Origin: Amylostereum areolatum
Lineage: Eukaryota; Basidiomycota; Agaricomycetes; Russulales; Stereaceae
Assembly: GCA_012932865.1 (NCBI GenBank)
Contig: SAXG01000120.1
Span: forward strand, 1-64,000
Length of the DNA stretch: 64,000 nt
Direction: 5' to 3'
The first letter of the stretch is position 1. Every line of letters starts with the position of its first letter. The notes beneath the pieces are model-generated. The model was given only the letters and a program-made list of their open reading frames with translations. It searched no databases and was not told the origin of the DNA. Made by a program: the position numbers and the translations under genes. Shown in pieces: positions 1-8,853 of this stretch.

Positions 1-1312
1 AAGCAATGGACATGGCTGAACCGGGAAAGAAAGAGAGCGGATGCCCATGTCTTGCAGGGTGGTCTCCCGTTTATTCCATCACATCCGAACGCCGGGTGGA
101 CACACGAGGTCCCCGAGGTCACTCCGCTAAAGCGCTGAGTAGGTGGGGAGAGGGCGGGCGGTCTGCGAACGTGACACGGGGAGGGGAGGCTCAACCGTGG
201 TTATGGAGGGATCTTGTCCATGCGGGAGACGTGGACGCATATGGCCCCCGTATTGATTCTGGGGAGAAGGTTCTAGAAGAGACGTGCGGGGTGTGGAGGG
301 GGTAGGTAGAAGGGGTGAGAGAGCGCAACGCCTGTGATTTGGCCCTCGAGGACTGGTTGCGCCGGGGAGTAGGGGATTGTACTGGGCATGCGATGGGCGT
401 TGGCGATCTTGACGATCTGGAACGACCGTTCCCCTCGGCGAGCGCGGGTGAGACGACGACGGTGTGGGGGCATGGCCTTGGGGTTGTGGGGGTGGGGAGC
501 CAGCGGCCTGGCCGTCGAGGCTCGTCACGGGTCGGTGGAGACCGAGTGCGGGGGGGGACGAGGCCGAGGCGGCGGGAAGGTCGTGTACGGCGACGGCCCG
601 AAGTCCTGTTCGCTGAGCAGTAGGTGTGGTGGCTTGAGGGCGGGGGGGGGAGGAGAGGAGGGACGGTGTTGGGGGGGTGATCGCGCCCGGTTTAGCGACT
701 GGGCGCAAGCCCCCACAGGAAGTCGGAAGTAGTATAGTAGCCGAGGGGGTGAGCACTGAGCGCAGGGCGAGCGCACAGAACGGCCAAGGTGTAGCCGCCC
801 CCGCTGACCCCGGGGGGACGCGGCGCCAGAAGGGCGGGGCGCTGCTTAGAAGCGGGTGGACGGTCGGGGATGTCTGGGGTCGGGTGCGGTGGATGGTGGG
901 GTGGCGTAATGGATGGTTGCAAAAGATCGTCCTGGCACGTAGCCGCGGCTGGTCGTGCGGGGTGATGAGCATGGTCTCCAAGTTCTCTGGCGGGGAACAT
1001 GAGTTCAGTTGGAACTCTATCCGACGTCGAGCGCGTACTGATGCGCACCGTTTGACCGTGGAGGCGGGTCGCGCGCTACGTACGTCCCCTACGTTGAGGA
1101 TAGGGATGAGTTGAAGGCGGGACCGGCGGGGCAACGATGAACGGCATCGTGATCTGAACGTCAGCTGGTCGTCGTTCGCAGCGTCCCTCGCGCCATTCAA
1201 TTGACCCGGGAACGTCGGCCCGGGATCCGGCAACGCCGTGCACGCGCCGTGTCGCGTCCGCGCTTCGTGCCTTCCGCCTCCACCACGTCCACTCCAAGCC
1301 CAAGCCCTCGCG
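1..1312. other. GC-rich stretch without a supported gene
   Basis: A long open frame runs on the minus strand from about 1350 to 127 (407 codons). Its translation is Pro/Arg/Ser-rich, shows no recognisable domain, and overlaps the first exon of the next gene antisense. GC-rich fungal DNA often yields such frames by chance. It could be a disordered C-terminus of a gene, but nothing in the sequence decides this. Confidence 0.4.
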
Positions 1313-2370
1313 ATGACCTCCATCACCCGAAATTTACCTTGGTTCATCAAAGATCTCGGGATCTCCGTCGTAGGCGAGGTGCGCCCGCCCAGTCCATCTC
1401 TCTTTCTTCACTTGGTTGACTTTTGAGTGGCAGAAATGCTACGTGTCGCTCGTGGAGAACCTCGACGTCAACGACTTTGCATGCATCCACCACTCCGCCT
1501 CTAAGGTCCTCGGCATCGGCATCGTCGTCGGCGGCTCTATCATGAAAATTCCCCAGCTCTTCACCAGTGCGCACCCTTCTTTCCCGGCGCATACATCCAA
1601 CTCACCCGTCTGCTCTCTTTCAGTCCTCCGCAACCACTCCACCCGCGGTCTTTCTCTCCCCTCCTTCGCGCTCGAGACCCTCGCGTATGCGATCACCACC
1701 ACCTATTCATGGCGCAACCAGTTCCCCTTCTCAACCTACGGGGAGAACCTGTTCCTGTCCATCCAAAACGTCCTCATCACCCTCCTCATCCTCGCCTACG
1801 CCGCCCCCGCCGCCCCCCGTCTCACCGCAGAACCCAACCACACCCCACGCGTCCTCGCCGGCGTCGCGACCACGCTCGCGACCGGATTCGCCCTCGCCGC
1901 CGCCCCCTCCCCGATCCTGTCCCTGCTCCAAATCGCCACCCTCCCGCTCTCCGTCTTCTCCAAGCTCCCGCAGATCGTCCAGAACCAGCGCGCGAGGAGC
2001 ACCGGCCAGCTCTCCACCTTCGCCGTCCTCTCCCAGGTCCTCGGCTGCGCCGTCCGCCTGTTCACGACCGCGGCCGAGGTCAGCGACGTCGTCGTCGCGG
2101 CCGGGTTCGCCCTCGCCCCTCGCCCTCAACCTCGTCGTCGCCGCGCAGATGTGGGCGTTCTGGGGCCGCGACCTCCCGTCGGCGGACGCGCGCGGGCCCG
2201 CGAGGGACGCCGGCGCGGAGGAGAAGTTGCCGGAGCGGGCGTACGGGAGGGACAAGTTCGATATCGTGGTGCCGCCCCAGTCGCCGCTCGCTCAGCAGAC
2301 GTCGCATCGGCCGCAACCGTCGCTGACGCAGGCTCAGCCGGGGCGGCGCTGGGCGAGGAAGGTGGATTGA
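1313..2370 (+). CDS. MPDU1-like PQ-loop protein (dolichol-phosphate-mannose utilisation), frame break near the 3' end
   Basis: Family role (known): MPDU1/Lec35 is an ER multi-pass membrane protein needed for use of dolichol-phosphate-mannose and -glucose in N-glycosylation and GPI synthesis. Three exons are seen: 1313-1378, 1434-1566 and 1624 onward. The joins restore the family order: KCY near the start, LGIGIVVGGSIMKIPQLF (first PQ loop), RGLSLPSFALE, the NQFPFSTYGENLFL turn, then KLPQIVQNQRARSTGQLS (second PQ loop) and VRLFTT. Hydrophobic segments alternate as expected and the length is near 300 residues. After residue AAGFALA the frame must shift by one base at the C run 2116-2119 to reach the expected LNLVVAAQMWAFWG segment and the stop at 2368-2370. 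This is either a sequence error or a true break. Identity is fairly sure; integrity is not. Confidence 0.82.
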
Positions 2371-3422
2371 GCTAGGGGGTGAGAGGCGAATGTTGGGCTA
2401 GGGCGTGGGGTGTAGAGTACTGTATGTGGCGAGGCGTCTTGTCGTAATCTATCCTATCCGTATTTGTTTGCGTTGCTTGTGGCGTGTGCGTTCGTGGACG
2501 AAGGCCGGTCGTCGGTCGACCGACGTTTCCCTTGAGCGGGGTGGTCGGTGTGTATGATGGGCTTGTGTTCCGGAATGAAAACTGGGCGGTGCTGTGACTT
2601 GGCGTGCGAATAGAGCAGTCGCGGCAAAGGCGCAGAGTCGCGGCCCACGCGTTCTCTCTTTCCTTCCACACCCATTGTCCAAGTTCCCCCCGGATCCCTC
2701 ACTGCCTCGTTGCTCACCGATGGCCCACCTCGACCGACGAACCGACCGACCGGCATTCATGTGATCGTCCTCGTTGCGTTCGAAAGTGGAGCAGTGGTCG
2801 GAGGCAAACCTTGACTCCCAACGCCGACCCGTGCCGTTCCCCTTCCCGGTGCATATACGTCCTGATCCTCACGCCGGTCGCCGCCCCGCCTGCTCGGATC
2901 CGTCTGGAGACGGCTGGTGTCGCCGAGGCTGCCATATCAAGCGATGAAAAGCTGTGTTCGTCTGCCTTGAACGTACTCTGGATCTTCATGCATCACGTTC
3001 CCCGCCTTCAACCAACCGCGGCCTGCAGTCGAGACGCGAGAGGTGGTTTGCGGTCCTTCACATCGCGCGACGTCCGACGATACCAATGGATCGCGACTGG
3101 ACTTCCCCTCCGCATGCATACATGCGTGCATTGTACAATGGTCGAACGACGCCAGTTCCGCCTCGCGGGCTAACCCTGTTTAGTTCGATGATGCCTCTCA
3201 TTCCGGCCACCGCATCCCGTTCGCGCGTTTTCGTCCCCACCTTTGGCCGCGAGTCCCACTCCCACCGGACGTATAAATGTCCTCGACCCTGTCGGCTTTC
3301 CGGCTCTCTCACCCCCACACCCCACCTCCGAATCCCCCTCCGCGCACGACTACCCAGCGCTGCCCTTCCGCCTTCCACCTCACGATCCTACCCACAGCAT
3401 CATCATCATCATCATCATCATC
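2371..3422. other. Intergenic: MPDU1-like 3' side and promoter of the first secreted gene
   Basis: No coding frame with plausible composition is seen. A TATA-like TATAAATG lies at 3272-3279, about 150 bases before the next start codon. The last 25 bases before that start are a CAT triplet run (about 3398-3425) whose final unit supplies the ATG. Confidence 0.6.
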
Positions 3423-3982
3423 ATGAAGTTCTTCGCCGTCGTTGCCGCCCTCGTCGCCGCCGTCGCCGCTCAGAATATCGAGATCGGGTATCCCGCCGCG
3501 GGCGCCAGCGTCAAAGCGGGCGATCCCATGTTCGTCCAAGTCAACCGACCCGTGCGTTCCGCCGCCGTTGCTTCCTTCCCTCTCTCTGTCCGCATGCAAA
3601 CGCCGCCCGTCCGCAGAACTCCCTCACGGGCTCGACGGAAGTGACCGTGGTGGTGTCCATGGCATCGTGCAGCAACGGCTGCATCGACCCGTCCGAGTAC
3701 CTCGGTTCGACCCTCTACCACGGCGCCTTCGACCCCGAGTACCCCACCAACCGCACGCCGCAGGACGTCCCCCAGCAAAACTTCACCGTCACCGTCCCCG
3801 ACACGTTCCCCGCCGGCCAGGCCGTCCTCAGCGTCGTCCACCTCTCCCTCGTCGGCGTACGTTCTTTCGCTCCCGCCTTGCTTCTCCGTTCGTGCGGAAG
3901 CTGATCGTGCTTCGTGCGCTGTGCGCAGGCCGGACCGTTCCCGCTGTACGAGATCAAGAACGTCACCGTGAACGTGGAGTGA
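3423..3982 (+). CDS. Small secreted Kre9/Knh1-like protein, tandem copy 1
   Basis: Three exons (3423-3551, 3617-3856, 3929-3982), all introns in phase 0, give 140 residues. Residues 1-16 form a clear signal peptide (MKFFAVVAALVAAVAA) followed by QNIEIGYPAAGASVKAG, the N-terminal beta-sandwich pattern seen in Ser/Thr-rich Kre9/Knh1-type cell-wall proteins. The middle exon holds a Cys pair in a CSNGCIDPS motif followed by LGSTLY. The last exon encodes PFPLYEIKNVTVNVE. There is no long Ser/Thr tail or GPI signal, so the product is probably released or wall-associated rather than anchored. The function of this short family is not known; cell-wall or secreted-effector roles are guesses. Same exon plan as the genes at 4876 and 6670. 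Confidence 0.82.
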
Positions 3983-4875
3983 ACGCGTTCACTCGCCGCC
4001 TCGCGCGATTTCTCCTGTGGACGGTCGTGGTTTCATGGACTTCCTGCAAGGACAGCATCCCCCCTTCCTGTTTACGCTATGACTTCGTCTTACGATACTG
4101 TAATGTTTGTGTTTCCCTTCCTTTCGTGGGGAACATTCCTCTTGTTTCCCATGCGGACGAATAGTACGTTCGGGACTCGTGGCCGTTTCGTATTGCGATC
4201 GTATGAACCGAAGCAAGTGGTGCTTCCGTCCGCCTTCACGCTTCAAGTACCCCGCAAGCGCTCGATACCTTGGAGCGAGCGTCGGCGATCGTTCTGGAAG
4301 AATCTCGCGGTAAGTCGCAGACTCGCAGTGGACCGAATCGGAGGCTGGCGTTGGCCTGCTCATGTGACGAGCGGGGAACGGCAAGCTGCTGCAAGCTGAC
4401 ACAGTGGTTGGGACTCGGAGCGGGTGACCCTTTCGTTCGTTCGTTCCATGGCGCGACTCTTGCGTCTTCCGCCTCCTCGACCCAAACGGCCAGGGTTGCC
4501 GTTCGAATGCAAGTAAGTAAGTCCTGTTGCAGGCCTCACTCCTAAAGGCCTAAGGGCACGCGATGCATACAATCCCCCAGGGCCGGTGCGCTCCTCCATA
4601 ATGATGCAGTCTGTAACGGACTAACGCCCATACAATGTCGTCCCAGAGCCTGTAACACCCACCGTGCCTGCTTATGCCAGTGGCCCGTCGCGCATCGTGT
4701 TTCGCCCTCGCGCCTGTCCACACGGCTTATGCGACAGGCCGTCATGGTCGTAATGTTGCTCGGGCTGGCGGTCCCCAGGCTGGAATATAAATAGGGGGGC
4801 ATGACAAGGCGGCAGGAGTTGACGTCGAGACCGTTTGTTCTTCCTAAACCCGCAGTCGCGTACTACATTGTACCC
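3983..4875. other. Intergenic between secreted copies 1 and 2
   Basis: No gene is seen. A good TATA box, TATAAATA, sits at 4786-4793, about 90 bases before the next start codon. Confidence 0.6.
4786..4793 (+). promoter_or_regulatory. TATA box of secreted copy 2
   Basis: TATAAATA lies 83 bases upstream of the ATG at 4876. Similar boxes precede copies 1 (3272-3279) and 3 (6555-6562), which suggests a shared inducible core promoter. Confidence 0.6.
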
Positions 4876-5451
4876 ATGCAGCTCCCGCTTTCTCTGATCG
4901 CCACCCTGATCGCGTCGGCCCTTGCGCAGAGCATCGACATCGACGTGCCCGCGGCTCCCCTCGTGCCCGGCAGCAACGTCACCATCTCTCTCTTCCGTCC
5001 CGTGCGTCACGTTCCCTCCGCGCCTCTGCCAGGCCGTGCATCGTCGCCGCTGACGTCGACGACGCTCGGTAGACCCCGAACGGCACGACCACCGAGGTCG
5101 CGGTCACGCTCTCCGTCGTGCAATGCGCGGGCAGCGACGGCACGCAGTGCCCAGATCCGTCCGAGGAGCTCGGCACGACGCTGTACGAGGGCCCGTACCA
5201 CCCCGTGCTCGTCCTGACCGGGCCTGGGCCGACGAACCCCACGCCGCGGCAGAGCTTCGAGGTGACGGTGCCCGGGGCCCTGCGGTCGGGGACGCACGCG
5301 CAGATCGCGGCCGTGCATCTGTCGCTCGTCGGTGTGAGCGCTTTCCCCCCCTCTCGCCCGGGGCGGTGCAATTTTGAGCTGAACTTGGATTGGGCAGGAT
5401 GGACCGAAGCCGTTCTACGAGGTCAAGAGCGTCGTGGTCGATGTGGAGTGA
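4876..5451 (+). CDS. Small secreted Kre9/Knh1-like protein, tandem copy 2
   Basis: Exons 4876-5001, 5073-5333 and 5398-5451, phase-0 introns, 146 residues. Signal peptide MQLPLSLIATLIASALA, then SIDIDVPAAPLVPGSNVTI and a first exon ending in Arg-Pro exactly as in copies 1 and 3. The central exon carries the Cys pair (CAGSDGTQCPDPS) followed by LGTTLYEGPY. The last exon encodes DGPKPFYEVKSVVVDVE. It differs from copy 1 mainly in the loop between the cysteines and in a longer middle segment. A shared origin by tandem duplication is clear from exon phases and motif order. Biochemical role unknown. Confidence 0.82.
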
Positions 5452-6669
5452 TTTCCCCCCCCCCCCCGCCGGTCTATGGGCAGTTTGGAAGGCGTGGTGG
5501 GCTACCGCCGGCCGCGTTCGAATGTTTCTCTTCGCTCCCACTAAGTTACTTACATATTACGGTGATAACGTCGTCTTTCCCATGCCCCGCGTTCTTTGCT
5601 GTGAGCGTGACACTCTAAAGCCTTACTCGTGTGGTCGATTCCGTTCGGCGCGCCCGGCGGAGGGCCCGCCTGGAACGTCGTCCATCATCCTCATCCGGGT
5701 GAGTTGGCCTTGCTCCGTGCTACGTCCGCGTTTTTGTACGCCCACTGACGCTTCTGCAGGTTCCAGGCTCGGTCGTAGGTGTACATACAAGCTCGGACCT
5801 CACCCGCAAATCCCATATGAAACTCTAAACTCCGAGTCTAGGTTTTGTGCAGTGTGTGAGGTCGAAGCTCCGGGCTCGTTCGACCGCGTGCGGGGGCTAC
5901 GACTGACAAGCCAGTGGATCCCGCTTCTTTCTCTGGAGTCCACCTTGTCGCCGGGATCGAGACGTTCGTGGCCGTTGGTTTGTTCTACGTTCGTCTGGTC
6001 CGTGGCCGGTGACATGTCGTCCACGCGGCGCGACGTCGATCTATTCGACAGACGTACAGGGCCCGCCTGCATAGAGAGATGTATACGGCGTCTGCTGGCA
6101 GGCGCGCCACGTCGGGGAGTACAGCTTAGGTGTTGTTGCGTTGTAGCTTCCCGCCTTTCCTTTGCTGACGTTACCTCGCTGGGATGCGCGTCTAGTACGG
6201 TCTGGCTCATATAAGTAGTAGACTCGAGGCGTCGAACTCGAACTCGAACGGCACAACCCTGATAGGTGCGCGTGGGCCATCCCGGATGCTACGAAGGGAG
6301 GCCCTCGATCCAATTCGCGCGGAGGGATCGCCTCCTCGGACGAGCGGGCATAGATCGACCTCTGTGACTCCGCCATGGGCGTGCTCAGGCGTGCTCGTGC
6401 TGATGGACGCACCCGAGCTCGAGGCGCTGAGAAAACCCTCGGCTGGTGTCATACCTGTCAAAGGCTCGCTATCACCCTGCAATTTCGGCACACCATCGTG
6501 ACGGGAGGAGCCCCCCACCGCATTCGGGCGCTTTGGGTAGAGGGGGGGGGGGCGTATAAATTCGCGTGGGCGTGCGAGGAAGGGTGGTACATATCTGCCA
6601 GCCTTGCGACTGCAGCGATCGATATCGGCCCCCTCACCCCTCACCTTCAGCCAACGTTACCAGATCACG
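5452..6669. other. Intergenic between secreted copies 2 and 3
   Basis: Open frames cross this 1.2 kb on both strands but none shows domain features or exon-like continuity. A TATA-like TATAAATT at 6555-6562 precedes copy 3 by about 110 bases, just after a run of G at about 6543-6552. Confidence 0.55.
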
Positions 6670-7259
6670 ATGAAGGTGCTCGCCGCGCTCGCTTCTCTCG
6701 TCGCCGCCGCCGCCGCGCAAAGCATCTCCATCGCGTCGCCCGCGCCAGGCGCGACCCTCAGCCGCGGCACGCCCACGACGATCGACATCCAACGCCCGGT
6801 ACGTACGTCTCGCGGGTCGCCTGCGGCGCCCCCTCCCATCCTCCCGGGCCGCTGGCCGGTATGCCTCCCGTGGCGCACGCTCAGGCTGACGGGGCTCTCG
6901 GGCAGGTCACCAGCACCGCCGTCCAGGACGTCTCCGTCGTCATCTCCATCGGCGCGTGCTCCGGCGGCAGCTGCCCGGACCCGTCGACGACGCTCGGCAC
7001 CATCCTGTTCGCGGGGCCGTACAGCCCCCAGGTGCTCTCGGCGGGGCGCGCGCCGGAGCAGCTGTTCAACGTCACGATCCCGAGCGCGTTCCCGAGCGGG
7101 GAGGCGGAGCTGCTCGTGACGCATTTCGCGCTGACCGGGGTGTGTGTATCTGCTTCCTTTCTTTTCCGCGGGCGCTGAGGGTTGATCTGTTTGTTGGGCG
7201 AGCAGACGGGTCCGGCGCCGTTCACGGAGGTTCGCGGGGAGATCTTGTTCGTGAGGTGA
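6670..7259 (+). CDS. Small secreted Kre9/Knh1-like protein, tandem copy 3
   Basis: Exons 6670-6798, 6906-7139 and 7206-7259, phase-0 introns, 138 residues. Signal peptide MKVLAALASLVAAAAA, then QSISIASPAPGATLSRG, an exon ending in QRP, the Cys pair CSGGSCPDPS with LGTILFAGPY, and a last exon GPAPFTEVRGEILFVR. The first intron is longer (107 nt) than in the sister genes. Closest in its N-terminus to copy 1. The three copies are spaced about 1-1.2 kb apart on the same strand with separate TATA boxes, so they are probably transcribed separately. Confidence 0.82.
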
Positions 7260-7633
7260 AGGGAACGTGGAGCGGGTGTCGTGGCGGTGGGATATGCGGT
7301 GGCGTAAGATTCAGGCGGGTACCTACCTCATTTCAGATGTACAAACAAACGACTTTGGGGCGGAGGATAAACGCGCATTCGGATGGACGGTCCCTTTGTC
7401 GTGACGTGAGGACGGTTCAAGCTTCAGATCTGATAAGGGATGAAAGGAAGGCTGTTCGCATATCATAGATTCATAGATTGTCATATATGTACTTAAACAA
7501 GACGTCAAATCGCATAGGTACTCTTCGCGCGCGGTCCAGCCGCCAACCACTCCCGAACGTCAGCCACACACACGCGCGCGCTCCCACCCCTTCAAACCCG
7601 CCCCCGCATCCCGAGACGACGAGACGGTCATCG
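7260..7633. other. Convergent 3' region between secreted copy 3 and the minus-strand gene
   Basis: No gene is seen. The stretch around 7460-7500 is AT-rich and could hold polyadenylation signals for either neighbour. Confidence 0.5.
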
Positions 7634-8353
7634 TCACTGGCCGTCTCGTCGCCTTTGAGATGGGGGTGGCGCGCCTTCGGTCCGACGCAGGACGTCGGGG
7701 CGCAACCCAAGCGGTAGGTCGTCGTCGTTGACGAAGGGTGGGATGAAGAGCTGACTTGGGGCGCATATTCCCGCGAAGGAGCGCGAGCGACGGAGGGCTG
7801 CGCTGTGAGGGCTGCAAGGGGAGTTCTTGAGGCCCGGGCGCGAAGAAGGAGGGATCGGCGCGGGTGAAGGGGCGGGGCCTCCTGTGGCCTGGGGACCGTG
7901 GCCCTTGCACTTGTGCCGATGACCGTGTGGGGGGCGCATCGCGCGTTTGGGCAGGCTTCCGGTGCGTGGGCGGGGCGACGTCTTCCCCTGGACAGAGGGG
8001 CAGGGATCGGGGGCGAAGGGATCGGACGCAATAGGGGGGAGGTAGCGACCGTCGAGGGGGGTGTAGATGCCGAAAGGAGCGGGCGGGGGCGTGGCTTGGA
8101 GGGGGTGGACGGGTGGCGGGACGTGGGCGGACGGGCGCGGGGCCGACACTGGATTCTTGGGGGGGATTCGGTCGGACTCCCGGCGCTTGACGGTGTCGCG
8201 GTAGTGGAAGTGAGTACCGACTTTGGAGAGCGTCCGGAAGGAGTCGTTGTGGGCGCAGGCGGACGAGCAGAAGTAGCTCTCGTCGTCCGCGGGCGGGGCG
8301 CCGCACGCGCATCTGGGAGGTTTGGGCTTCAAGAACAACTTTAGGAAGAACAT
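7634..8353 (-). CDS. Short protein with N-terminal Cys cluster and disordered Pro-rich tail
   Basis: Single-exon frame of 239 residues read from the ATG at 8353. The start was chosen because a TATA box (TATATAA, complement of about 8394-8401) lies about 45 bases upstream, which argues against the more upstream in-frame ATG at 8464. Residues 1-9 are hydrophobic (MFFLKLFLK). A compact CACG...YFCSSACAHNDS cluster follows within the first 40 residues, a possible single zinc site of a type common in small basidiomycete proteins. The rest is Pro/Ser/Arg-rich and looks disordered, with a short hydrophobic patch near the end (SQLFIPPFVNDDDLPLG). No family is assigned and no function is claimed. Confidence 0.6.
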   Translation of the reverse strand: MFFLKLFLKPKPPRCACGAPPADDESYFCSSACAHNDSFRTLSKVGTHFHYRDTVKRRESDRIPPKNPVSAPRPSAHVPPPVHPLQATPPPAPFGIYTPLDGRYLPPIASDPFAPDPCPSVQGKTSPRPRTGSLPKRAMRPPHGHRHKCKGHGPQATGGPAPSPAPIPPSSRPGLKNSPCSPHSAALRRSRSFAGICAPSQLFIPPFVNDDDLPLGLRPDVLRRTEGAPPPSQRRRDGQ

Positions 8354-8853
8354 GGGGTTTTGGGGGGTCGAGGGCGTGGGCTGGCGAAAGAGATTATATA
8401 GGACCAGGGCGTCGTTTGGGATAATGGGCCAACAGCAGGTGGCCTGGAGGCAAAGACGTGCCATTTATTGGCCACTCGAACGTAAGAGCACAATGGTGGG
8501 CAACTCAAAAGCGGACTGTTCGTCCACGGAGAGATTTGATCCATGCAGAGACAGAGATGCTCGAGTTTGGAGTCGCTGGGGAAGTGGGGACGACGAGGGC
8601 AAGGGAGAAACGCGACCCACGTGACGGGGAGAGGAACGCGAGGGCCCAGGGGGTCGCGCGGTGTTTGGTCGTGTTGTGTCTGTGTTCGAGTGGGGAGGGG
8701 ACGGCGGGGATTGGCCGGCGAGGCGTTGGCCGCGGTTGCGTTTGGATGCTTTCGGTCGTCGACGGTCGTTCTCCCTTTCCACCTTTTGCTTTCGCGCTCT
8801 CGTCCCGGTCTCCCTGCTGTTCTGTACAATTATAGTTCTCCTCTCCGCGCACA
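8354..8853. promoter_or_regulatory. Divergent promoter region
   Basis: This 500-base stretch separates the minus-strand Cys-cluster gene from the plus-strand kinase. A TATA box for the minus gene is seen at about 8394-8401. On the kinase side TACAATTATAG at about 8824-8834 lies too close to the ATG to be a clear TATA box. Confidence 0.5.

Noticed and set aside
127..1350. 407-codon minus-strand frame at the left edge
   Set aside because: Pro/Arg/Ser-rich, no domain, and overlaps the MPDU1-like first exon antisense. Frames of this sort are common in GC-rich DNA.
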